From: Clostridia bacterium
Lineage (GTDB): Bacteria; Bacillota; DTU025
Length of the DNA: 64,000 nucleotides
Assembly: GCA_034926675.1 (NCBI GenBank)
Contig: JAYFQW010000006.1
Coordinates: 1-64,000 of the forward strand
Direction: 5' to 3'
Shown: positions 34,334 through 41,827 of the stretch, piece after piece
Position numbering within the stretch: the first letter of the stretch is position 1
Layout: each line of letters begins with the position of its first letter
Made by a program: the position numbers and the translations under genes
The notes under the pieces: model-generated
What the model was told of the DNA's origin: nothing
The model's input: only the letters and a program-made list of their open reading frames with translations
Databases searched by the model: none

Positions 34334-35476
34334 CTACACCCCCTCTATTCGGGCAAGAATCTCCTCAGGAGCGATTGGCTCTCCATCGACCCTGGAGTAG
34401 CCGACGACCTCGCACTTTCCATTGGAGGCGCGCTGCACTTCCCTCACTAGCTGTCCCATGTTCATCTCCGGAACGATTATCCTGTCAACCCTGCTCGCGA
34501 TGTCTTCGATGAGCGCATCCGGGAACGGCCAAATGGTCTTGGGCTGGAAGATGCCGGCCTTGATGCCCCGCTCCCTGGCAACTCTTACAGCGCACCGAGC
34601 GGACCGTGCAGTGAATCCGCAGGCAACAACGGCGGTCTTCGCGTCATCGATGAACTCGCTAGCAGTGAATGTGATCTCCTTCACCCTCGATTCCACTTTC
34701 GCATGCAGTCGTCTGATCAAATAGTCGACTTTCGCAGGCGAACTCGTGGGGAAACCGGTCTCATCGTGGTAGAGCCCTGTCACGTGCCAGCGGTACCCGG
34801 ACCCGAAATCCGCCATGGGAGGCACGCCATCAGGGTCCGCCAGGTACGGCAGATACTCCGCCGGCGGCATCTGGGGACGCGGCCGGTTTTCGGCAACCAC
34901 GTCCGACGCGCACGGGATGACTACCCTCTCCCTCATGTGAGCGATGACCTCGTCCATTAGGAGGATCACAGGCACACGCAGCCGCTCAGAGATGCTGACT
35001 GCCTTCACTGTAAGATCGAACGTCTCGGAAACACTGGACGGATACAGCGCGACGATGGGGTGATCGCCATGAGTCCCCCATCTGGCCTGCTGCAAATCGC
35101 CTTGAGCTGGAGATGTGGGAAGCCCAGTGCTAGGGCCGGTCCGTTGCACGTTGACTACGACGCATGGGACCTCTGTGAACGACGCGAATCCGATGTTCTC
35201 CTGCTTAAGAGAGAATCCAGGGCCTGAAGTGGCCGTCATGACCTTAAGCCCCGCGAGAGACGCGCCGACGATAGCAGCCATACTGGCGATCTCGTCTTCC
35301 ATTTGGATGAACTTGCCGCCAACCTGCGGCAGACGTTCGGATAGGATCTCGGCGATTTCCGTGGACGGGGTTATGGGGTAACCCGCGAAAAACCGCACGC
35401 CTGCGAGCAATGCAGCCTCCGCGCAGCTCTCATTGCCCTGAAGGAGCCTTACACCGGTGTTGCACTTATCTGGCAC
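34334..35476 (-). CDS. korA: 2-oxoacid:ferredoxin oxidoreductase, alpha subunit
   Basis: 380 residues. Visible: GVRFFAGYPITPSTEIAEI (the YPITPS substrate/TPP loop), FIQMEDEIASMAAIVGAS, ATSGPGFSLKQENIGFA and NVQRTGPSTGLPT, all family signatures. The pyrimidine-binding and C-terminal domain II (TAVVACGFTARSAR) are present. Start is a GTG at 35476 with GGGGGAGG at 6 nt; it overlaps the delta gene by 11 bp, suggesting coupling. Paired beta, gamma and delta genes follow or precede it directly. Confidence 0.92.
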   Translation of the reverse strand: MPDKCNTGVRLLQGNESCAEAALLAGVRFFAGYPITPSTEIAEILSERLPQVGGKFIQMEDEIASMAAIVGASLAGLKVMTATSGPGFSLKQENIGFASFTEVPCVVVNVQRTGPSTGLPTSPAQGDLQQARWGTHGDHPIVALYPSSVSETFDLTVKAVSISERLRVPVILLMDEVIAHMRERVVIPCASDVVAENRPRPQMPPAEYLPYLADPDGVPPMADFGSGYRWHVTGLYHDETGFPTSSPAKVDYLIRRLHAKVESRVKEITFTASEFIDDAKTAVVACGFTARSARCAVRVARERGIKAGIFQPKTIWPFPDALIEDIASRVDRIIVPEMNMGQLVREVQRASNGKCEVVGYSRVDGEPIAPEEILARIEGV

Positions 35477-35723
35477 CAACAGCCTCCCCCTTCCCCTGCG
35501 CCGGTCCTCGCGACCGTGATGCGACTACTCGCACCGCTAGGTCCGGGCACATGATCTCGCACATCTCGCACTTGATGCAGTCTTCGGGTCTTGCCACAAC
35601 AGCCTTCCCGCCCGGACCTGCTTCGAGAACCTTCTTTGGGCACATGGCGATGCATATCCCGCATGCCTTGCACCACTCCGTCCTCACCACGACCGGGGTC
35701 TCGGGGCACTCTGGCGAACTCAT
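35466..35723 (-). CDS. korD: 2-oxoacid:ferredoxin oxidoreductase, delta (ferredoxin-like) subunit
   Basis: 85-residue 2[4Fe-4S] ferredoxin-like subunit with two complete C-x2-C-x2-C-x3-CP motifs: CKACGICIAMCP and CIKCEMCEIMCP. It passes electrons from the TPP-bound intermediate to ferredoxin. The basic glycine-rich tail is unremarkable. It overlaps korA by 11 bp and follows purA by 23 bp. Confidence 0.92.
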   Translation of the reverse strand: MSSPECPETPVVVRTEWCKACGICIAMCPKKVLEAGPGGKAVVARPEDCIKCEMCEIMCPDLAVRVVASRSRGPAQGKGEAVGAR

Positions 35724-35746
35724 GGACTCCCCTCCACATCACTTGG

Positions 35747-37027
35747 TTAGTGAGCAGAGAATGTCTGCTCCCGTCTGGGACCTACCGAAACAAGCCCTAT
35801 GCGCGCCCCACACAGCTCCTCGATTCTGCGAAGGTACGCCATGGCTGGCGCGGGCAAGTCCGCTGACGACCTCACGTTGGAAATATCGCTGCACCAGCCC
35901 TCGTGCTCTTCATATATGGGCGTCACATGCCCCATCAGTGCAGGAGGGGGTGGAGTATCACGTATCACTTCGCCATCCCGCGTGTTTACCCTGTAGGCCG
36001 TCGCCATCTTCAGCCTCTCAATTCCGCCCATAACATCGAGTTTAGTCACAGCGATATCGGTGAAGCCCGAAAGCCCTGAGCTGTATCTCACCGCGACTGC
36101 ATCGAACCATCCGCATCTTCGGGGCCTGCCAGTGGTCGCACCGTACTCCCCGCCCACCCGGCGGAGCCGCTCACCCATCTCGTCGTTGAGTTCAGTGGGC
36201 ATCGGCCCCTCGCCCACACAGGTGGAATACGCCTTCACCACGCCAACCACCCTGGTGATCAGTGCCGGCGGGATGCCCGCCCCCACGGAAGCTCCGCCAG
36301 CTATCGGGTTTGAGGACGTTACATACGGATAGGCGCCCCAGTCAAGATCCCTCATGGCGCCGAGCTGCCCCTCAAGCAGGATTCTGTCGCCTCGTCCCAT
36401 GGCTTTGCGCACTTCGGCATAGCAGTCTACCACATGAGGCCTTACGGCCTTCAACGCCGGCCAGACCTGATCCAGCACATCGTCTGCCGACAACGCCTCA
36501 GCCCCGTACAGCTCTGAGAGGATCAGGTTCACTCTCTCCACGTTCACCCTTACGCGCTCAGCGAAGTAGTCCTGGTCCAGCGAATCGAACACCTGAATGC
36601 CAAAACGCCCCACCTTGTCGGCATAGGCCGGCCCGATTCCCCTCATTGTGGTCCCTATTTTGGATTTCCTGAAGGATTCCTCCGCTCTATCCAGGGCCAC
36701 ATGGTATGGCATCACCAGGTGAGCGCGATCAGCCACCATCAGCCTGTCCAGGCCCACGTGAGCTCCCGCAAGTGAGTTCATCTCATTCACCAGCGAGATC
36801 GGGTTGACTACCACTCCAGTTCCAATGAGGCATGAAGTATCCGGGTTGAATATCCCTGAAGGTATGAGATGAAGCCGGAACTCACCGTACTCGTTGATGA
36901 CCGTATGCCCGGCATTGTCGCCGCCCTGGAACCTGATCACCATGTCGGAATCGGTCGCGAGGTAGTCTACGATCTTACCTTTGCCTTCGTCTCCCCATTG
37001 CGCGCCGAGGACAGCGGTTATGGCCAT
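35747..37027 (-). CDS. purA: Adenylosuccinate synthetase
   Basis: 426 residues. GTP-dependent first step from IMP to AMP. Motifs: VLGAQWGDEGKGKIVDYL (P-loop and catalytic Asp), GGDNAGHTV (catalytic His), GTTMRGIGPAYADKVGR, STCVGEGPMPTE and TTGRPRRCGWFD. Length is standard. It is the first gene behind a sigma-A-type promoter and a 150-nt leader with two hairpins. The kor genes begin only 23 bp downstream with no terminator between, an unusual pairing. Confidence 0.95.
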   Translation of the reverse strand: MAITAVLGAQWGDEGKGKIVDYLATDSDMVIRFQGGDNAGHTVINEYGEFRLHLIPSGIFNPDTSCLIGTGVVVNPISLVNEMNSLAGAHVGLDRLMVADRAHLVMPYHVALDRAEESFRKSKIGTTMRGIGPAYADKVGRFGIQVFDSLDQDYFAERVRVNVERVNLILSELYGAEALSADDVLDQVWPALKAVRPHVVDCYAEVRKAMGRGDRILLEGQLGAMRDLDWGAYPYVTSSNPIAGGASVGAGIPPALITRVVGVVKAYSTCVGEGPMPTELNDEMGERLRRVGGEYGATTGRPRRCGWFDAVAVRYSSGLSGFTDIAVTKLDVMGGIERLKMATAYRVNTRDGEVIRDTPPPPALMGHVTPIYEEHEGWCSDISNVRSSADLPAPAMAYLRRIEELCGARIGLVSVGPRREQTFSAH

Positions 37028-37178
37028 GGCCAGTCCACATCCTACTCATTTAAGCATTCAAGACAACGTCCCGCCAAGATAATCCCATCGTGTTCAGTGC
37101 GATTGGCGCAAAACGGCACAATGACAGGAGGCCCATTCCCCCGCCGATCGGCGTTGGGAGGCCCTCCCGAAGCCATGC
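37028..37178 (-). promoter_or_regulatory. purA leader with two hairpins
   Basis: About 150 nt between the predicted transcription start and the purA ATG. It contains GGGAGG-GCCTCCC and CGCCGATCGGCG stem-loops in tandem near its 5' end, and no open reading frame of note. I do not recognise a purine riboswitch or a PurBox here; the hairpins could be an attenuator or a stability element. Confidence 0.4.
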
Positions 37179-37185
37179 CTTCTTA

Positions 37186-37214
37186 ATTCTACCACCCAAG
37201 TATACACGGTGCAA
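37186..37214 (-). promoter_or_regulatory. Predicted purA promoter
   Basis: Minus strand: TTGCAC (37209-37214), 17-bp spacer, TAGAAT (37186-37191). The -35 lies inside an inverted repeat GGTGC-N6-GCACC (37209-37224) that could be an operator. Confidence 0.65.
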
Positions 37215-37302
37215 ATCCGCACCGCCCTGACTGACGCCCTGAAACCCGCGTGTCGCGAAACCCGTGCAGGCGCGAAGCATCACACCATGCCTGAGGGTCG
37301 GA

Positions 37303-37668
37303 TCAGGGGATCTCGTCGGTAAGTGAGAGCGTAACCGGACCTACTTCTTTGATTGTGACTGGGAAGTGCAGTTCATGCATGCCATGCTCTAGGGAGACAC
37401 CCTTGACACGCACCACGAGCTCGATTCCTGCAGGGAGTGACAAGGGCGAAGATGGGGACACATCGCCGGCGCCGAGGTCCGTATCGCCGAGACCAAATCT
37501 GATGTCTGCCGGCGGCACATCCCGCCCGTCGACGGCCATGGTTCCAGCACCAGTCAGATTCCCGGAAACCAGAGTATTCTTCAACTTGAACGCGAACCCG
37601 GCCTGCGTATTGGAAAGGCTCCCCCTCACGTAGATGCGCCTGACTATAGCATCAGGAACCGTGAACAA
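37303..37668 (-). CDS. Conserved hypothetical, beta-rich small protein
   Basis: 121 residues with the chosen TTG start (GGGG about 10 nt upstream); the frame stays open into the preceding gene, so the start is uncertain. Sequence is beta-strand-rich with no signal peptide: VRRIYVRGSLSNTQAGFAFK, LKNTLVSGNLTGAGTMAVDG, GIELVVRVKGVSLEHGMHEL, FPVTIKEVGPVTLSLTDEIP. This pattern recalls a small conserved family found in anaerobes and archaea; I know of no function. It follows the phosphoglycerate-mutase-like gene by about 50 bp on the same strand, then 275 bp of leader and promoter DNA precede purA. Confidence 0.6.
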   Translation of the reverse strand: MFTVPDAIVRRIYVRGSLSNTQAGFAFKLKNTLVSGNLTGAGTMAVDGRDVPPADIRFGLGDTDLGAGDVSPSSPLSLPAGIELVVRVKGVSLEHGMHELHFPVTIKEVGPVTLSLTDEIP

Positions 37669-37717
37669 CCAACATCGCCCCTTTCTCGTAACGCATAGAG
37701 CACCCCACTCTAGCCAA

Positions 37718-38407
37718 TTAGTACGCGCGAGGCTGGAAAGGTATGACCTCATCATCGCTGCCGGGCGACCAGAGACTATCCCGTTCAAGGTAGTGCCTAT
37801 CGTTCAGGCGAAGAAGCTTCCCTCGCACTGGTTCTGCCGAGGAGATCTCGGCAATTGTGAGGGATGCATTGCCCAGCGCGATCCTGCGGTGAGTTCCCAC
37901 GTCAGCTCCGAGTATGAGGCAAATGAGAGCTTTCAGAACAATGCCGTGGGCCACCAGAACCACCGCCGCGTTTTCATGCTCCTTGATGACCGACCCAAGC
38001 ATATTGGCGGCACGCGCCTGCACATCGAGAAGGCTCTCTCCCCCGAGATACTTGGTGGACAGAGGGTTGCGCCTATGCGCCTCTGCGAACTCCACATAGG
38101 TGGATAGCACCTCATCCCAGGTCAGCCCTGAAAGCCTTCCGATGTCAACCTCCATCAGCCTGTCATCGAACTCGATGGGGACCCTCAAGGCCTCCGCGAT
38201 CGGTCGCGCAGTCTCTGCGGCCCGGGATTGCGGGCTCGCGTACACCAGAGAAACACGGCCAACCGAACGCGATTCGCCCATGTAGCGGGCGCCGGCCACC
38301 GCCTGCGCCCGCCCGAGATCAGACAGGGGCACATCAGAGCGCCCCTGGAGCCTGCGCTCACGATTCCACATAGTCTCACCGTGGCGGATCAGCATCAGTC
38401 GCGTCAT
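37718..38407 (-). CDS. Histidine phosphatase family protein (phosphoglycerate mutase-like)
   Basis: 229 residues. RHG motif in LMLIRHGETMWN (phospho-acceptor His), second-half catalytic residues in YASPQSRAAETARPI and VLVAHGIVLKALI. This is the branch that includes cofactor-dependent phosphoglycerate mutase, PhoE-type phosphatases and CobC; the length and LRLNDRHYL tail fit a broad-specificity phosphatase at least as well as a mutase. The ATG overlaps the stop of the M16 peptidase gene by 4 bp (ATGA). Confidence 0.82.
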   Translation of the reverse strand: MTRLMLIRHGETMWNRERRLQGRSDVPLSDLGRAQAVAGARYMGESRSVGRVSLVYASPQSRAAETARPIAEALRVPIEFDDRLMEVDIGRLSGLTWDEVLSTYVEFAEAHRRNPLSTKYLGGESLLDVQARAANMLGSVIKEHENAAVVLVAHGIVLKALICLILGADVGTHRRIALGNASLTIAEISSAEPVRGKLLRLNDRHYLERDSLWSPGSDDEVIPFQPRAY

Positions 38408-39708
38408 GGCCTAGCCTCCGGTGGAGAGATCACGGATATCACCATCCGCTCACGGTTGAACACTCGCTTCCCCATTTCAACCACCTCTTCCAGGCTGAGC
38501 GCATCTGCAGCAGACACCCGGTCGAGCAGACTCATCTGCCGAAAGTGGTAGGTGAGGAAGTTGTAGGCGATGTATTCCAGAGAATTGAACCCACGAAGCA
38601 TTGATCCCATGACCTTCCTGCGAGTAAGCTCAAACTCAGATTCACTGACGCCGTGGGCCAGGAAGGCCTCGATTCCCTGCACCACCCTATCTGCAAGCAG
38701 ATAGGGGTCATGGGTCTTACCCTCAAATGTGACGAGCCCGTATTCCTTCTCGTAGTCGAAATCATCGTCGAAGGATGCGTCAAGCAGTCCCTCCTCGTAA
38801 AGCGCGTTGTACAGCTGGGAGCTCCGCCCAAGCATCATGTCGAGAAGCATCTCCATGCCCACGATCCTCCGGAGCAGGGCCTGCCCCTCATGGCCGATGT
38901 CATTGTCTTTGTAGCCGAAGCACAGTATCGGCTCTGATACAGCCATCCGCCGCTCTACTCGGGCGCTCCCCACCTCCTGTGGTTCCTCAGGATAAACCCT
39001 CTCCAGTGCAGGAACGGGGCCGAAGTCGCGCCCGTCTAGGACCTTGGCGGCAGCTTCAACCACCTCCGCTGGATCCACATCCCCCACCACGAACAGAGTC
39101 ATATTGGACGGATGGTAGAATGCCCGGTAGCACTGGTACAGGGTCTCCTTGTTGATGCGATTAATGGATTCCACGGACCCCACTATCTCGACCCTAACCG
39201 GATTACGCTGGTACATCGACTGCAGCAGCCCATTCACCGCCTGCCAATCCGGGGAGTCGTCCATCATCCTGATCTCCTGCTCGATGATGCCCTTCTCCTT
39301 CTCCACGTTCTTGTCGGTGAAATGGGGCCTCATCACGAAGCCGAGCAGCGTATCAAGGGACGGCCAGAAGTTGTCAACGCATGAGAACAGATAGCCTGTC
39401 ATCGTGTAGTTAGTGAACGCGTTGGAATATGCTCCTAGCTCCGAGAAGACGTCGTCGATGGATCCATCCTCTTCCTCGAAGAGCTTGTGCTCAAGGAAGT
39501 GGGCAATTCCGTCGGGAACCTGGATCACCTCGCCTGATCCGTCTATCCTGAACCTGCTATCAATAGATCCGAACCTGGTCGCTAACACTCCATACTTCTT
39601 CGCGAACCCGCTCTTTCTCAGGACGCATACCTCAAGGCCGCAGCCGAGCTTCGCCCGGGACACTTCCTCTCGAACCAGTTCTGATCTGTCTACGTGCATG
39701 CTAATCAT
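38404..39708 (-). CDS. M16 family zinc peptidase, active subunit (YmfH-like)
   Basis: 434 residues. The inverted zinc motif HxxEH is intact (GIAHFLEHKLFEEED, H70, E73, H74), followed by SNAFTNYTMTGYLFSC and the domain-2 pattern FYHPSNMTLFVVGDVDP. With the adjacent gene it forms the active/inactive pair typical of Bacillota YmfF-YmfH. Such peptidases degrade short peptides in the cytoplasm. The ATG at 39708 has GGGGGCGAGAG upstream and overlaps the other M16 gene by 8 bp. Confidence 0.88.
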   Translation of the reverse strand: MISMHVDRSELVREEVSRAKLGCGLEVCVLRKSGFAKKYGVLATRFGSIDSRFRIDGSGEVIQVPDGIAHFLEHKLFEEEDGSIDDVFSELGAYSNAFTNYTMTGYLFSCVDNFWPSLDTLLGFVMRPHFTDKNVEKEKGIIEQEIRMMDDSPDWQAVNGLLQSMYQRNPVRVEIVGSVESINRINKETLYQCYRAFYHPSNMTLFVVGDVDPAEVVEAAAKVLDGRDFGPVPALERVYPEEPQEVGSARVERRMAVSEPILCFGYKDNDIGHEGQALLRRIVGMEMLLDMMLGRSSQLYNALYEEGLLDASFDDDFDYEKEYGLVTFEGKTHDPYLLADRVVQGIEAFLAHGVSESEFELTRRKVMGSMLRGFNSLEYIAYNFLTYHFRQMSLLDRVSAADALSLEEVVEMGKRVFNRERMVISVISPPEARP

Positions 39709-41014
39709 GGCTCTCGCCCCCTTCGTCCCGGAGAAAGTAGGTGGTGTCCAGACGTATGGTCTGGGCCGCACTGACTACGTCCTGGAGGGCAATTGCCTCT
39801 ATGGCCTGCGACAGCTGAGCGGGCGTGATCGATACCCCGTTCACGTCGCCCATGATCGCGAAATCGACCATCGCCGATGAGCTGTCCCTCATCATCTGGA
39901 TGTCCCGGAGTATTCCCCTCCTGGTATTCTCCATCTCCTTCTCGTTGATGACGCCGGACTGCATGTCCGACAGCTGCTCGCCAACTATCTCCACTGCACG
40001 GTCTAGGGCATCGAAGTCGATTCCCGCGTTCACCCACAGGTAGCCCATGGTCTGATCAAGCGAAGAGTCGGCGAAATACGCTAGGCTCGCCCTCTCTCGA
40101 ACGTTCTGGAACAACTTCGAGTGGGTATAGGCGCCGAACACCCCGTTGGCGAAGACCATCGCCGGGAAATCGGAGTCAGAGTATGTAGAGCCAATGCGAT
40201 AGCCCATCACGAGGTGCCCCTGGCTGACGTCCATAGCCTCGACTATCCTGCGCGGATCTCGAGCCCGCTCATCCGCGCCGGCGCCCGGCTTCGCCGACTC
40301 GCGCGCAAACCGCACAGGCTTGGGATCGCGGTTCATATCGAACACCCTGGCCATGAGGTCGAGCACTTCCGCGCGGTCCACATCACCTACGACGAAGATG
40401 TCCATGGGCGACTCCGATATCACCTGCTGATGCTGGACGAACAAGCGCTCTGGCGTGATCGCCGCAATATCCTCCACCTTTCCAAGCTTGGGGATGGCGT
40501 ACCGCTCACCGCGGCACATCTCCTCTACACACCGCTTGAAGGCGTAGGCCTGCTTCTCGTCGAGGATGCTCTCGATAAGCCTGCGGAGATTCTCCTTCTC
40601 CTGTTCCACATAGTCCGAACGGAGCACACCCCCTTCTAGGGCAGGATCGAATATGAGCTCTCTGAGGGTGACCATCGCCTCGGGCATCAGATCCTCACCT
40701 GCAGGCAAGTACTTGCCGTTGGCGACCTCGAGACCGAACACAATGAGCTGCCTCTCGCCCCTCTTGGAAACCCCTGCGCCCAAGGAGGCGCCATACAACC
40801 GATCGAGGCTCTGCATGAAATCCGAGGTCCTAGGGTATCTGGCAGTTCCACGCCTAGCAACTTGCGACAGAACTGCGTTCCACGCGGCGGTCTCCGCAGC
40901 GAGGTCTGAATGCAGCACAGCGGTGATACTGTTTGTTTTGAACTTCGGAGCACACATCACGTGCACTTCTATTCCGTTTGGGAGACTATCAACAGAGAAG
41001 AGCTCATCCAACAC
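39701..41014 (-). CDS. M16 family peptidase, non-catalytic subunit (YmfF-like)
   Basis: 437 residues of the M16 fold without HxxEH: the corresponding region reads AAWNAVLSQVARRG. Domain markers remain (VQHQQVISESPMDIFVVGDV, SKLFQNVRERASLAYFADSS, the R/Y pair that in the family completes the partner's active site). It therefore probably supplies the second half of the peptidase with the downstream gene. A GTG at 41014 with GGAGGG 6 nt upstream is chosen over an open frame further upstream. Confidence 0.88.
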   Translation of the reverse strand: MLDELFSVDSLPNGIEVHVMCAPKFKTNSITAVLHSDLAAETAAWNAVLSQVARRGTARYPRTSDFMQSLDRLYGASLGAGVSKRGERQLIVFGLEVANGKYLPAGEDLMPEAMVTLRELIFDPALEGGVLRSDYVEQEKENLRRLIESILDEKQAYAFKRCVEEMCRGERYAIPKLGKVEDIAAITPERLFVQHQQVISESPMDIFVVGDVDRAEVLDLMARVFDMNRDPKPVRFARESAKPGAGADERARDPRRIVEAMDVSQGHLVMGYRIGSTYSDSDFPAMVFANGVFGAYTHSKLFQNVRERASLAYFADSSLDQTMGYLWVNAGIDFDALDRAVEIVGEQLSDMQSGVINEKEMENTRRGILRDIQMMRDSSSAMVDFAIMGDVNGVSITPAQLSQAIEAIALQDVVSAAQTIRLDTTYFLRDEGGESHD

Positions 41015-41178
41015 TAACCCTCCAGTCGTTCCGGCGCACTCGCGTGAGCGCCAGTGGAGCCAACGTATACTAGTATGACCCATGAAGGCTCGGCACTGCA
41101 ATAGATGGGGCAGTCGGACGGCTCAAGTGGCGCTAACAAATGCGCATCCTCGACCGGCGTACCGAGTCTCTCAGAGGT

Positions 41179-41196
41179 CCAGTACGGATTTCGTAC
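41179..41196 (+). repeat. Palindromic repeat copy 1
   Basis: CCAGTACGGATTTCGTAC; one mismatch to copies 2 and 4. The core GTACGGA-T-TCCGTAC is an inverted repeat around one central base. Confidence 0.85.
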
Positions 41197-41211
41197 GCGC
41201 AATACTGGGGA

Positions 41212-41229
41212 CCAGTACGGATTCCGTAC
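41212..41229 (+). repeat. Palindromic repeat copy 2
   Basis: CCAGTACGGATTCCGTAC, identical to copy 4 and 33 bp from copy 1 (start to start), about three DNA turns. Confidence 0.88.
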
Positions 41230-41382
41230 GACGCCAAGGGCAAAACCGCCCGATGGCCATCGAAAACTCGGCAGTTCAGCCATTAACAGCATATATGCCC
41301 ACATGCAGGGGGCGAAACTACCATATATTCGGTGCGTATGCGCCCTCCCCGTCCGCGTCAGCCACAATTCGTGCCTGGCGTT

Positions 41383-41400
41383 GTACGTATTCCGTACTGG
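41383..41400 (-). repeat. Palindromic repeat copy 3 (inverted)
   Basis: On the minus strand CCAGTACGGAATACGTAC, two mismatches to copies 2 and 4. Confidence 0.8.
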
Positions 41401-41412
41401 CAGCACGACGAA

Positions 41413-41430
41413 CCAGTACGGATTCCGTAC
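41413..41430 (+). repeat. Palindromic repeat copy 4
   Basis: CCAGTACGGATTCCGTAC, identical to copy 2; 30 bp from copy 3, inverted relative to it, forming a 48-bp imperfect inverted pair. Confidence 0.88.
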
Positions 41431-41434
41431 AGCG

Positions 41435-41480
41435 TGCACGGAATGCACGGAATGCACGGAAGCACGGAATTGCACGGAAC
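41435..41480 (+). repeat. 9-bp tandem repeat array
   Basis: TGCACGGAA three times in perfect tandem (41435-41461), then GCACGGAAT and TGCACGGAAC variants. It begins 4 bp after palindromic copy 4 and shares its ACGGA core, so it may have arisen from it. Confidence 0.85.
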
Positions 41481-41827
41481 CACCGAGGGAAGCACAGAAC
41501 AATCTTATCGCGAACCGATTCTTGGGGCTTGTTGGCGCTATCGGCAAGACGTGAGAGGAATTGTGGCGCCTTACCAGGGTGGGAATACTTCCTTCCAAAA
41601 GCGGACGTAGCGTGAAGGAGTTCTTCCATTGGCGTAGAATCACCATGAAGGATATGCCATCAAACCCAGTTCTCTGCTTGCTTTTTCGAAATGGAAGACG
41701 AGGGAGACGGGAAAGGAGGAAGGACTAAGGAGCGAAAGGACGGTAGGTAGGAAGGCAGCACAAGGCAACCGGAGTTGGAGAGTCTTTTGGGACAGGGTCA
41801 ACCACACTGATGAGGAGGAGGTTGTTT

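Larger units (their letters stand above)
41015..41827. other. Gene-free 0.8-kb region with repeats
   Basis: Between divergent M16 and ABC-transporter operons. Open frames here have no ribosome binding sites and their repeated peptides (YGFRT, VRNPYW) come from the DNA palindromes. Content: four palindromic repeats (41179-41430), a 9-bp tandem array (41435-41480), about 120 bp of ordinary sequence, and a purine-rich strand (41690-41820) ending at the SD of the binding protein. I see no convincing sigma-A promoter. Confidence 0.7.

Noticed and set aside
41179-41480. CRISPR array or insertion-sequence end
   Set aside because: Spacing between repeats is irregular (33, 171, 30 bp), one copy is inverted, and there is no cas or transposase gene nearby.
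41105-41554. Open frame with repeated YGFRT/QYGFRT peptides, and the antisense frame with VRNPYW repeats
   Set aside because: The peptide repeats are translations of the palindromic DNA repeats; there is no ribosome binding site and no family resemblance.
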